From Bradyrhizobium neotropicale (GTDB lineage: Bacteria; Pseudomonadota; Alphaproteobacteria; Rhizobiales; Xanthobacteraceae), in assembly GCF_001641695.1 (NCBI RefSeq), contig NZ_LSEF01000091.1:1-64000 (forward strand): DNA of 64,000 nucleotides, read 5' to 3'. Position 1 is the first letter of the stretch; every line of letters begins with the position of its first letter. Shown here piece after piece: positions 1 to 8,111 of this stretch. The position numbers and the translations under genes are program-made. The notes beneath the pieces are model-generated. The model saw only the letters and a list, made by a program, of their open reading frames with translations. It did not search any database and was not told where the DNA came from.

Positions 1-3
1 CTA

Positions 4-27
4 GTGGTTCATCACAGTGGTTTTGAC
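4..27 (+). repeat. Left terminal inverted repeat of IS630 element
   Basis: It starts GTGGTTCATCACAG and differs from the right end by one base (position 20). It contains the transposase stop codon. Confidence 0.92.
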
Positions 28-1142
28 TCTTTGGCGGCAACTGGATAGGCGCGACCGAGTTTGGCGCGGGCTTTGTCGGTTGTGAACATCCATTTGATGC
101 GGTCTCGCGCCTTGTTTCGCTGCCGTTGCCATGCTGCGATTTCTTTTCGAAGCCTTTTGGGATCGTCGATGCGACGGCCGAGACACTGGCGCTGCAGCAC
201 GCTGATCTCGCACTCGACCATATTGAGCCAGCTGGCGTGTTTCGGGGTGTAGTGGAACTCGAGGCGGCGCAGGATGCGACGGGCCTCGGCAGGCGCAAAT
301 GCCTGATATAGCGCGCCGGCCGTATGAATCGACAGATTGTCCTGCACCACACGGATGCAGGCGGCATTGGGATAGTGGACGTCGACGAGTTCGCGCATGC
401 AGTGCGCGTAGTCGACCGCGGCGCGGTGGTCTGTAACCTTGACATTGCGCCAGCCGCGATGCGGATCGAAGGTGACGAAGAGATTGACGGTACCGTTGCG
501 GCGATATTCGTAATCGTAGCGCTCGCGCTGTCCCGGTTGGGCAGGGATCGGCTGGCGTACCTCGCCGATCAGCTGGACTGGGGTCTCGTCGAAGCAAACC
601 AGGGGCCGCTCGGGATCCGGCGCCTCGGCGTAGAGATCGAGCACATCCTCCATCCGGGCGACGTATTCGCCGTCGACATGAGGAATGCACCACATATCCC
701 GGCGCCACGGCTTGAGGTCGTTGTCGGCCAGCCGGCGGCGCACGGTCTCGCCCGACAGGCTGGCGTGATCGGTGAGCTTGACCATCGCGTCGGCCAGCAA
801 TGTCAGCGTCCAGCGTTTGCGGCCGGCGGGCGGCTTGGCGCATGCCGTCGCCACCAGCAGGGCCTCTTCCTTGCCTGTCAGCTTGCGTTCCGCGCCCGGA
901 CGCGGCTCCTCACTCAAGGCCCGCTCCAGATTGCCTTCTACGAAACGGCGTTTGGTCCGGCCGACGGTGGAAAGGCTGACCCGGACGGTTCGGGCAATCT
1001 CCGCGTCGCAGCTGCCTGAATCGGCCGCCAGCACAATCTGAGCCCGTTTGAGTTTGCGGGCGGAATGCGTGCCGCCGCCGAGCATTGCCGTCAGTTCGTC
1101 CCGCTCGGCTTGGCTCAATTCGACCCGATAACGTACATTCAT
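12..1142 (-). CDS. IS630 family transposase
   Basis: A 376-residue DDE transposase that would catalyse cut-and-paste movement of the surrounding element. The N-terminal ~110 residues form a helix-turn-helix region (DAEIARTVRVSLSTVGRTKRR). The catalytic core shows the three acidic residues in CFDETP, VQDNLSIH and NMVECEI, with the family-typical HYTPKHASWLNMVE stretch before the last Glu. The start at 1142 is preceded by a strong ribosome-binding site (AAGGAGG, 7 bases upstream). The stop codon lies in the left inverted repeat. No frameshift is visible, so it is probably functional. Confidence 0.95.
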   Translation of the reverse strand: MNVRYRVELSQAERDELTAMLGGGTHSARKLKRAQIVLAADSGSCDAEIARTVRVSLSTVGRTKRRFVEGNLERALSEEPRPGAERKLTGKEEALLVATACAKPPAGRKRWTLTLLADAMVKLTDHASLSGETVRRRLADNDLKPWRRDMWCIPHVDGEYVARMEDVLDLYAEAPDPERPLVCFDETPVQLIGEVRQPIPAQPGQRERYDYEYRRNGTVNLFVTFDPHRGWRNVKVTDHRAAVDYAHCMRELVDVHYPNAACIRVVQDNLSIHTAGALYQAFAPAEARRILRRLEFHYTPKHASWLNMVECEISVLQRQCLGRRIDDPKRLRKEIAAWQRQRNKARDRIKWMFTTDKARAKLGRAYPVAAKESKPL

Positions 1143-1147
1143 GCTTC

Positions 1148-1164
1148 GCCTCCTTGTCGGAGGC
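1148..1164. promoter_or_regulatory. Dyad between the divergent IS630 genes
   Basis: A perfect inverted repeat, GCCTCC-TTGTC-GGAGGC, lies in the 38-base gap between the transposase and passenger starts. One arm contains the transposase ribosome-binding site. It could be an operator for the passenger wHTH protein or an RNA hairpin limiting transposase translation. Function is inferred. Confidence 0.4.
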
Positions 1165-1180
1165 CGGGACGAATCCAGCT

Positions 1181-1462
1181 ATGAGTCAAAAATCAGGCGC
1201 GCACTTCACCGAGAAGCAGGGACACTATCTCGCTTTCATCCATACCTACTCGTACATGTTCGGACAGCCGCCCGCCGAGGCCGACATCCAGCGGCATTTC
1301 CGCGTCAGCCCGCCGTCAGTCCACCAGATGATCCTCACCCTCGAACGCAACGGGTTCATTCGTCGCCAGCCCGGCGTCGCTCGAAGCATCGAGATCCTCT
1401 TGCCACCCGAAAAGTTGCCTATCCTCGGATGGCTCGGTATCAAAACGTCAAAATCACTGTGA
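1181..1462 (+). CDS. LexA-like winged-helix DNA-binding protein, IS passenger
   Basis: A 93-residue protein resembling the isolated N-terminal DNA-binding domain of LexA: an initial helix (TEKQGHYLAFIHTYSYMFG), then QRHFRVSPPSVHQMILTLERNGFIRR, the typical wHTH recognition region and wing. There is no peptidase domain. The ATG at 1181 is chosen because the LexA-like fold begins right after it; the ORF open from 1085 only adds antisense transposase sequence. It diverges from the transposase within the same element and its stop codon lies in the right terminal repeat. A role in repressing or modulating transposition is inferred. Confidence 0.75.
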   Translation: MSQKSGAHFTEKQGHYLAFIHTYSYMFGQPPAEADIQRHFRVSPPSVHQMILTLERNGFIRRQPGVARSIEILLPPEKLPILGWLGIKTSKSL

Positions 1463-1470
1463 TGAACCAC
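1447..1470 (-). repeat. Right terminal inverted repeat of IS630 element
   Basis: Reverse complement of the left end with one mismatch. It contains the passenger stop codon (1460-1462), and its outermost base supplies the last base of the neighbouring DUF305 gene's TAG stop. Confidence 0.92.
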
Positions 1471-1994
1471 TAGTGCTTCGTTCCGGCGGACATGTTCATT
1501 GGCATGCCCGAATGGTGATCGTGCGCCGGCGGGGGAGTGAGCTGCGGCTGGGTCTTCGCCGGCGTGGTATCGGTCGCGGGCTCGCCGATCGCAAGCTTCA
1601 TGGCGGCAATCTCCTGCATCTGGTCGACGATGATCTCCTGCGCGATACGCCGAAGCTGTTCGTTCTTGCCGTAGCGCAGCTCGATCACGGCCATGTCGAT
1701 GGCGCCCTGATGATGCGGGGTCATCATCGCGACGAAATCGCGATCGATGTCGCCGGTCGGCTTCGCCGCCATGTCGTTCATCATCTTGGTCATCGCCGCA
1801 TCGTTCTCCTTGAGGAACGCGCTCTCATCGGCGTTGAGCGCCGCGGGCCGGCCGGCCGGATGGCTTTCGTGAGCAAGAAGCAGCGACGGAACAGCAAAGG
1901 CCACGAGCAGCCGTGCGCCGAATGCGGCTGTGGCGAGACCAGGTCGCCGAACGGCGAGCGCCGTCGCGAGCTTGCGAAAATTTGACCTGTGCAT
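1470..1994 (-). CDS. Exported DUF305 protein
   Basis: A 174-residue protein with an N-terminal hydrophobic export signal (about residues 15-40) and one DUF305 domain, a ferritin-like four-helix fold often linked to metal tolerance. The hallmark MMTPHHQGAIDMA is present. The C-terminus is rich in His and Met (AHDHHSGMPMNM), consistent with metal binding. The start at 1994 has GGAG about 7 bases upstream; the ORF extends further upstream without export-signal character. The TAG stop at 1470-1472 coincides with the IS630 target site: the duplicated TA plus the first IS base rebuild it, so the protein is not altered. Metal function is inferred. Confidence 0.85.
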   Translation of the reverse strand: MHRSNFRKLATALAVRRPGLATAAFGARLLVAFAVPSLLLAHESHPAGRPAALNADESAFLKENDAAMTKMMNDMAAKPTGDIDRDFVAMMTPHHQGAIDMAVIELRYGKNEQLRRIAQEIIVDQMQEIAAMKLAIGEPATDTTPAKTQPQLTPPPAHDHHSGMPMNMSAGTKH

Positions 1995-2088
1995 TCTGAA
2001 CTCCGCGGGTGTTGCATGGAGGGATGGACGTCTCGCAACGCCTGTTATTCCGTCGCGGCTTCGAGATTTTCGCCGGCTCCGATCGTGG

Positions 2089-2319
2089 TCATCCCAGCAG
2101 CAGGGATGAGAACGGATCATCGGCCGGGTTTTGAGGTTGCGGCCTGAACGCGTGCGGCGCAAAAATCGGGGCCGATCTGTGGATCTGCGATCGCTCCGCG
2201 GCCCTGGCATGGACATCTCTGGGGGTAGCCGCGACAGCGGCGGGCGCGGAAAGCACACTGGCGCCAAGGGCCAGCGTCGTGAAGACCAGAACAGCACATC
2301 GTGATTTTCCAACGGTCAT
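2089..2319 (-). CDS. Small exported hypothetical protein
   Basis: A 76-residue product with a clear Sec signal peptide (positive start MTVGKSR, hydrophobic stretch to about residue 27, AVAA cleavage context) and a short mature part rich in Pro, Arg and His. The ATG at 2319 has GGAG nearby; the ORF runs further upstream but loses the signal-peptide pattern. It lies 94 bases upstream of the DUF305 gene on the same strand and may be co-transcribed with it. No family is recognised. Confidence 0.55.
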   Translation of the reverse strand: MTVGKSRCAVLVFTTLALGASVLSAPAAVAATPRDVHARAAERSQIHRSAPIFAPHAFRPQPQNPADDPFSSLLLG

Positions 2320-2827
2320 TTCGATTCTCCGTCCTCTGGCAACACCGAAGCGCGTTGCTTGAAGGGGAGACGTGCCGGGGCCACGTCCTATTCCGTCGGG
2401 ATGACCAGAAATTCCGGAGGGCGGGGGCGCGGGTGCAAAAAGTGCAGGCGTTACAAACACTAAGCATCGCCGGGAAATCCGATCACATGAACGTCAGCGT
2501 TGCCGGCATGCACACCCGCTGTTGACGAGATGGTGAAGTCGTTCGGGAGGCGCGTGATCGGCCGAGCGCCTACGGGCGAGCGATGCAGATGCGCCGACGC
2601 TGGCCGCGGGAGCCGCGCCTTCGGCACCGCCGATGACAAGCCCCCGCGCAATCCGCGCATTCCCGGATTTCGCTGCGCCGCGTGCGCGCTATGATCCTGC
2701 AGAAGGCGCCGCCCCGTGTCAGCCTGGCAGCGCCGAAGATTGACCATCGACGGCGGTGAGCTGAGCCTGTAGCTACATTGCGTCGGCGGGGCGGCCGCTC
2801 CCGCGGCCGGAGCTTGGTATTGGGCTA
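2320..2827. other. Gene-free stretch
   Basis: About 500 bases with only short overlapping ORFs on both strands (such as 2460-2747 minus and 2500-2694 plus). None has a good ribosome-binding site or recognisable domain. It should hold the promoters of the two divergent units flanking it; no clear -35/-10 pair was identified. Confidence 0.5.
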
Positions 2828-4714
2828 ATGAAACTCAGGGGCGTTCTGACGCTCGCGATGGCCTTGCAGGCTGTGGTGACCGCCGCGGCGCTGCTGGCGT
2901 CCTATGCCTTGCCTCGCACGGCCGAACCGCAAGCGTTCGGCCCCGCTCAGCTCATCGCGCTGCTCGCAAGCGGCATCATCGCGCTCCTGCTTGCGCTGTA
3001 CTGCGCGCGCCGGATCGAGAGCCGGCAGAAGAAGCTCGCCGAATGGCAAATGGCCGGCGACACAGAGGCACGTCGCGCACACGCGGAAAGCGAACGACAA
3101 ACGCAAGCGGTGATCGCAACCGCGCTCGACGCCTTCGTCCAGACCGATGAAAACGGTATCTTGGTGTCGTGGAGCCCGCAGGCCGAAGCACTGTCGGGGT
3201 GGACGCGCGCGGAGGCGGTCGGACGCGACGTGGTCGACCTCGTCATTGCCGAGCCGCTCCGCGATGCGTTCAGGTTGCGCGTGAAGCGGCGCATGTCCGA
3301 ATTGTCGGAGGCCCCTGGCGGCATGCGCTTCGAAGTGGTCATGGTCCACAGGAACGGCGACGAGATCCTGGTCGAGGCGTCCAGCACCGGCCTGCGCCTC
3401 GACGGGCGCTACATCGTCAACACCTTCGCGCGGGACGTCACCCGCAAGCGCGCCGCCGAGGAGCAGCTGATCCAGGCGCAGAAGATGGAGGCGGTCGGCC
3501 AGCTCACCGGCGGCATCGCGCACGAGTTCAACAACATGCTCACCGTCATCACGGGCACGATCGAGATCCTCGCCGAGGCCGTGAAGAACGATCCGCATCT
3601 GTCGACCATCACCAAGCTGATCAGCGAAGCGGCCGACCGCGGAGCCGCGCTGACCTCGAGCCTGCTTTCGTTCGCAAGAAAGCAATCGCTGCTGCCGAGC
3701 GAGATCGACGTCAACGAGCTGATCGAGGAGGTGGCGAGACTCCTGCTCGCGACTTTCGACAAGACGATCGAGATAGCGATCAAGCTCGATCACGAGGTCT
3801 GGCCGGCGCTCGTCGACAAGGGGCAATTGAGCTCGGCGCTCCTCAACCTCGCGCTCAATGCCCGCGACGCGATGGCGGGCGGCGGCAAGCTCACGATCAC
3901 GACGAGCAACGTCGTGTTCGGGGTGCGTGACGCTGCGGCGGCCGGCGTCGGCTATGCCGGCGACTATGTCGAAATCGCCATCACCGACACCGGCACCGGC
4001 ATTCCGCAATCCAACCTCGGCAGGATTTTTGATCCGTTCTTTTCGACGAAGGAGGTTGGAAAAGGCACCGGGCTCGGGCTCAGCATGGTGTTCGGTTTCG
4101 TCAAGCAGTCCGGCGGCGGCATCAAGGTCTTCTCCGAGGAGGGCCGGGGCACGACTTTCAGGATCTATTTGCCGAAGGCGGAGACCGGCGCGCACCGCGC
4201 GACGGGCGACAGCGCGCACAGGATGGTCGGCGGGCACGAGACCGTTCTCTGCGTCGAGGACGACCACGACGTCCGCAATTACATGACGCTTCAGCTCAGG
4301 AGTCTCGGCTACAAGGTCATCACCGCCGCCAATGCGGCCGAGGCCCTCGCCATTGCCGCCGAAGGCACGCCCTTCGACCTCCTGTTCACCGACATCGTGA
4401 TGGCCGGCGGCATGAATGGACAGGAGCTCGCCGAACGTCTGGTCGCCGCGCGGCCGTCATTGCGGGTCCTGCTCACCTCGGGATACGCCTACGACTCGCT
4501 GCATGCGCCGGGACGCGCCGGGCATGGCGCGCCGCTTCTGACCAAGCCCTACCGCAAGGCCGAGCTCGCGCGCATGCTGCGCCGCTGCCTCGACACCGCC
4601 GTCGATTCCGTCGGCGATCCGATCCCGCTGCCCTACTCGGTCCAGCCCGAGGTTGATCGCTTCCTGCGCAAGCAGACGTCCGACGAGATCGGCACGACGC
4701 GATCGCGAAAGTAG
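2828..4714 (+). CDS. Hybrid sensor histidine kinase with PAS and receiver domains
   Basis: A 628-residue hybrid kinase. Two N-terminal membrane helices (about residues 5-28 and 38-60) are followed by a short coiled linker, a PAS sensor domain (about 95-210), a HisKA dimerisation domain with phospho-acceptor His near 232 (GGIAHEFNNML), a HATPase_c domain with N, G1 (DTGTGIP) and G2 (GKGTGLGLS) boxes, and a C-terminal receiver with acceptor Asp near 522 (LLFTDIVMA). The short periplasmic loop suggests cytoplasmic PAS sensing. No response regulator gene adjoins, so the output partner is unknown. It converges with the next gene, 10 bases away. Confidence 0.93.
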   Translation: MKLRGVLTLAMALQAVVTAAALLASYALPRTAEPQAFGPAQLIALLASGIIALLLALYCARRIESRQKKLAEWQMAGDTEARRAHAESERQTQAVIATALDAFVQTDENGILVSWSPQAEALSGWTRAEAVGRDVVDLVIAEPLRDAFRLRVKRRMSELSEAPGGMRFEVVMVHRNGDEILVEASSTGLRLDGRYIVNTFARDVTRKRAAEEQLIQAQKMEAVGQLTGGIAHEFNNMLTVITGTIEILAEAVKNDPHLSTITKLISEAADRGAALTSSLLSFARKQSLLPSEIDVNELIEEVARLLLATFDKTIEIAIKLDHEVWPALVDKGQLSSALLNLALNARDAMAGGGKLTITTSNVVFGVRDAAAAGVGYAGDYVEIAITDTGTGIPQSNLGRIFDPFFSTKEVGKGTGLGLSMVFGFVKQSGGGIKVFSEEGRGTTFRIYLPKAETGAHRATGDSAHRMVGGHETVLCVEDDHDVRNYMTLQLRSLGYKVITAANAAEALAIAAEGTPFDLLFTDIVMAGGMNGQELAERLVAARPSLRVLLTSGYAYDSLHAPGRAGHGAPLLTKPYRKAELARMLRRCLDTAVDSVGDPIPLPYSVQPEVDRFLRKQTSDEIGTTRSRK

Positions 4715-4724
4715 GCCTTCCCCG

Positions 4725-5750
4725 CTAGCTCATCCTCCGCCTCAGCGTCGCCGAGGGCGTCTCGCCGAATTTTGCGCGGTAGACGCCGGCCATGCGGCTC
4801 AGATGCGTGAAGCCGAGATCGAAGGCGATGTCGGTGATGGAGGCATCGGGCGCAGCTTGCGACAGGCGAGCGTGGAGATGAGCGAGGCGGATGTCGCGCA
4901 GCATCTCCGAGATCGACAGGCCGAAATGCCGGCGGAAGCCGAGCTGCAGCGCGCGGATGCCGATGCCGGACACGCAAGCGAGCTGCGCAAGCTCGAGCGG
5001 CTCGGTGGCATTGTCCGCAAGATAGTCCCGCGCCGCGCGAAGCGCGCGCGGCAGGCGTTCGGCCTGACCCGAGAACGTCGCGATCGCATCGGACAGGTCA
5101 TGCCGATGGCGATTGAGAAGTCGGTCGAGCAGCGTCTCGCGCCAGTCGGCCATCGCGACCGGCGAAATCCTGCCGGATGGTCCGAGACGTTCGGCCAGCG
5201 TCATCAACGCCTCGACCTTCATCTCGAGGCCATGTGCTGCCGGTGCGCAGAGGTCGATGACCGAGTCGAATTCGACAGCCGCGGCCGCCCGGCCAGACAG
5301 CGCCGCAGCGCGTTGCTCGACCATGCGGCGGTCGAGCAGCAGGATCGCCTGCGCGCAGTCGGTCCACACCATCCGGGTCGGGATCGTCGGCGACAACAGC
5401 GAGGCCGCCCGTCCCGGCGCGGTCGCGATCTCGCCGGCGCCGACGCGTATCCGGGCCGTACCCTGCAAGGGAATCTGAACCAGGAAGAAGCGTTCGAGGC
5501 AGCCGGGATCGATTGTGACCGATCCACCATAGCTGACATAGCTGATCGAGAAGCCGTCGAAGACCGCGCAATTGTGTCGCGCCGAGAAGCCGGACGCCCG
5601 CGCCTGCATCGGCTTGAGATCATGCGGACAGAAAATGCGCCCGACCTGCTCGGCCGCCTCGTCGACATCGGCCGTGCTGACGCGGGCGAACGCCGCGAGC
5701 CTTTCGGCACCGGACCGGCACGCGCTCATTTCCAGCTCGGCTGCGGACAT
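4725..5750 (-). CDS. AraC family transcriptional regulator
   Basis: A 341-residue regulator with an N-terminal ligand-binding half of the AraC_binding_2 type (FFLVQIPLQGTARIRVG near residues 90-105) and a C-terminal pair of helix-turn-helix motifs (LAQLACVSGIGIRALQLGFRRHFG, then ITDIAFDLGFTHLSRMAGVYRAKFGETPS). The start at 5750 is the longest in-frame ATG; Met8 (5729) is an alternative. It diverges from the cupin and monooxygenase genes, the usual arrangement for a regulator controlling its neighbours. The ligand is not predictable. Confidence 0.88.
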   Translation of the reverse strand: MSAAELEMSACRSGAERLAAFARVSTADVDEAAEQVGRIFCPHDLKPMQARASGFSARHNCAVFDGFSISYVSYGGSVTIDPGCLERFFLVQIPLQGTARIRVGAGEIATAPGRAASLLSPTIPTRMVWTDCAQAILLLDRRMVEQRAAALSGRAAAAVEFDSVIDLCAPAAHGLEMKVEALMTLAERLGPSGRISPVAMADWRETLLDRLLNRHRHDLSDAIATFSGQAERLPRALRAARDYLADNATEPLELAQLACVSGIGIRALQLGFRRHFGLSISEMLRDIRLAHLHARLSQAAPDASITDIAFDLGFTHLSRMAGVYRAKFGETPSATLRRRMS

Positions 5751-5949
5751 CAGCGACCACGCTTCCCGTCACGGAATTGTTTTAAGCCTATAATAGTTCC
5801 CGGCCGCCCGAAAGAGCCGTGTCGCAAAATCGTCGTGCTGCACGGCAGCAGCCAAGTCCGATGCCATGCCCGGATTCGTTTAGCGGATAGACAGCGGGAT
5901 GCGCGTGGCCGAAGCTCCACCCCCGCCGGAATCCATGAGGAGGCGAGCC
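5751..5949. promoter_or_regulatory. Divergent promoter region, araC-like/cupin
   Basis: A 199-base gap between divergent genes. It contains a perfect TATAAT at 5788-5793 on the plus strand without a convincing -35 at standard spacing, as would fit an activator-dependent promoter for the cupin gene. The assignment is tentative. Confidence 0.3.
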
Positions 5950-6399
5950 ATGACTGCACTCGAAAAGGGCATTACTGCGAACGGCACGGGCTATGGCGGC
6001 AAGAGCTGGAACATACTGGGCCAGCTCTATTTCCCCAAGGCCATCACCGACTCCACCTTCGCGTTCGAGACCAACAGCGAGCCCGGCCAGTTCGTGCCGG
6101 TGCACATCCATCCGACCCAGGACGAGTTCATCCTGGTGCAGGAGGGCGTGCTCGACCTCAAGCTTGACGGCCAGTGGGTCAAGGCCAAGGCCGGCGACCT
6201 CGTGCGCATGCCGCGCGGCATCCCGCACGGCTATTTCAACAAGTCGGACAAGCCGTGCCGCGCGCTGTTCTGGGTCTCGCCGATGCAGAAGCTGGAGGCG
6301 CTGTTCAATCAGCTTCACAATCTGACCGACCCCGCCGAGGTCGTTCGCATCTCGGCCCAGCACGAGGTCGACTTCCTGCCGCCCGAGGCCAACGACTAG
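5950..6399 (+). CDS. Small cupin-domain protein
   Basis: A 149-residue single-domain cupin. Motif 1 is visible as PVHIHPTQDEFILVQEG (metal-ligand His, His and Glu) and motif 2 around GDLVRMPRGIPHGYFN (second His). Such proteins may be metal-dependent dioxygenases, isomerases or sensors. The ATG at 5950 is preceded by GAGGCGAG. It follows the divergent AraC gene and lies 122 bases upstream of a flavin monooxygenase, suggesting a small catabolic or detoxification unit. Substrate unknown. Confidence 0.82.
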   Translation: MTALEKGITANGTGYGGKSWNILGQLYFPKAITDSTFAFETNSEPGQFVPVHIHPTQDEFILVQEGVLDLKLDGQWVKAKAGDLVRMPRGIPHGYFNKSDKPCRALFWVSPMQKLEALFNQLHNLTDPAEVVRISAQHEVDFLPPEAND

Positions 6400-6521
6400 G
6401 TAGCCGGCCCCGGCGTCTCTTTTCGTTTGACGGCAGGTCCACCCGGCCGCGCATTGCGCGCCGAACGTGGACTTGCGCCTCAAGGAACACCTGAAAGCAA
6501 ACCCGATATGCGAGCAGTCCC

Positions 6522-8015
6522 ATGGTCAGCCCCAAGCATGTCTGCGTAATCGGCGCCGGCGTCTCCGGCCTTGCCGCCGCAAAGGCGTTCTCCACCCGCG
6601 GCCACCGCGTCACCATCATCGAGCGCAGCGGCGATCTCGGTGGCGTCTGGGAGCCGGCGCGCTCCTACCCGGAGGTGCAGACCCAGAGCCCGAAGGAGCT
6701 CTATCGCTACACCGACCGCGCCATGCCGGAAGCCTATCCGGAATGGCCGACCGGACCGCAAGTCCATGCCTATCTCACCGACTACGCGAGGAGCTTTGGC
6801 ACCGACCGCATGCTGCGGCTCAACACGGCCGTCGCCGGCATGGCGCGGCGCGCCGACGGCAAGCCGGGCTGGACCCTCGCGCTGACCGGCAAGGATGGCG
6901 CGACCACGAAAGAGGATTTCGACTTCGTCGCAATCTGCACCGGGCAGTTCAACGAGCCGCGCGAGCTGCACTGTCGCGGCGAAGGCAGCTTCCTGGACCA
7001 GGGCGGACAGATCCTGCATTCGTCGAAATACAATGACCCGCAGCTCGCGAAGGGACGCCGCGTCGTCGTGCTCGGCGGATCGAAATCGGCGACCGACATC
7101 GCGGTGAATGCCGTGAAGGCCGGCGCGCGCGACGTGACCATCGTGATGCGCGAGGCGGTCTGGCGCATCCCCTATTTCATCGGCGGGCTCGTCAACTTCA
7201 AGCGCATCCTCTACGTCCGCGCGCAGGAGCAGATGTTTCCGGGCTGGGGCGCGAGCGCGATGGCCCGCCTCGCCCATCGTCTCGCCGCGCCCATGGTCTG
7301 GGCGAACTGGCGCGGGCTGGAAAGCCTGTTGAAGGCGCAGCTCAAGCTCAAGGCATGCGGGATGGTGCCGAAGGAGCGCATCGAGGACGGCGTCAACTGC
7401 TCGGTGCCGATCGCAACACCCGGTTTCTATCCGATGGTGGCCGACGGCCGCATCAAGGCCGTGTTCGGCAGCTTCGATCATTATGAAGGCGACACCATCG
7501 TGATGAGCGGCGGCGAACGCGTGCCGGCCGATGTCGCGGTGCTCGCGATCGGCTACAAGCTCGGCGTGCCGTTCCTGCCCGCCGCGTATCAGGAGAAGCT
7601 GGTCGATGCGGACGGGCAGTACCGGCTCTATCGCCTGATCGCCAATCCCGATCTGCCGGAGCTCGGCTTCGTCGGCTTCAACTCGTCGTTCTGCACCGTG
7701 CTCTGCGCCGACCTCGCCGCCAACTGGCTGGTCCGCTACGCCGACGGGCAGCTTGCGCGCCAGCCGACGGCTGAGCAGATGCGCGACAACATCGAGATGA
7801 TGCTGCACTTCAAGCGCGTCGAGCGGCCGGCCGCGGGCGTCTATGGCGGTCTCTGCGTCGCGCCCTATCACTATCGTCATTTCGACGAACTGATCGCCGA
7901 CATCGGCGCGAAGGAGCACAAGCGCAGCGGCCTCGCCGAACGCTTCCTGCCACCGGACGCGGATGCCTATGCGAGGTACCTCGCCTCGGCGCCGGATTAC
8001 CGGGCAGTGGCGTGA
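6522..8015 (+). CDS. Flavin-containing monooxygenase
   Basis: A 497-residue FAD- and NADPH-dependent class B monooxygenase. The N-terminus has the FAD Rossmann motif GAGVSGLAAAKAF and the GVW motif (GDLGGVWEPARSYP). The second nucleotide-binding motif is VVVLGGSKSATDIAVNA near residue 190, and ILHSSKYND occupies the position of the family FxGxxxHxxxY/F motif. AVLAIGYK is the conserved motif near residue 345. It probably oxygenates a small N-, S- or carbonyl-containing substrate. Downstream of the cupin gene and divergent from AraC. Confidence 0.88.
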   Translation: MVSPKHVCVIGAGVSGLAAAKAFSTRGHRVTIIERSGDLGGVWEPARSYPEVQTQSPKELYRYTDRAMPEAYPEWPTGPQVHAYLTDYARSFGTDRMLRLNTAVAGMARRADGKPGWTLALTGKDGATTKEDFDFVAICTGQFNEPRELHCRGEGSFLDQGGQILHSSKYNDPQLAKGRRVVVLGGSKSATDIAVNAVKAGARDVTIVMREAVWRIPYFIGGLVNFKRILYVRAQEQMFPGWGASAMARLAHRLAAPMVWANWRGLESLLKAQLKLKACGMVPKERIEDGVNCSVPIATPGFYPMVADGRIKAVFGSFDHYEGDTIVMSGGERVPADVAVLAIGYKLGVPFLPAAYQEKLVDADGQYRLYRLIANPDLPELGFVGFNSSFCTVLCADLAANWLVRYADGQLARQPTAEQMRDNIEMMLHFKRVERPAAGVYGGLCVAPYHYRHFDELIADIGAKEHKRSGLAERFLPPDADAYARYLASAPDYRAVA

Positions 8016-8111
8016 ATTGCGGCTGATGGGGATTTTGCATCTCGCCAGCCCTCGTGTCTGATGCTTACGATCCCTTGGGCCATCGAATCGACAAGCCCTG
8101 GGGAACCCGCC

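Larger units (their letters stand above)
4..1470. mobile_element. IS630-family insertion sequence, complete
   Basis: The element is bounded by inverted repeats at 4-27 and 1447-1470 that match at 23 of 24 positions. TA dinucleotides at 2-3 and 1471-1472 are the target duplication expected of IS630/Tc1-mariner transposition, here within CTAG. It carries two divergent genes, a DDE transposase (minus) and a small wHTH protein (plus). Both genes end inside the terminal repeats. The reading frames are intact and the ends nearly identical, so the copy looks recent and possibly active. Confidence 0.93.

Noticed and set aside
1085..1180. Upstream extension of the wHTH passenger protein in the IS element
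   Set aside because: The added residues are antisense to the transposase 5' end. The LexA-like domain begins directly after the ATG at 1181.
2460..2747. 95-residue minus ORF upstream of the DUF305 region
   Set aside because: Arg/Pro/His-rich without ribosome-binding site or family resemblance; overlaps other equally weak ORFs.
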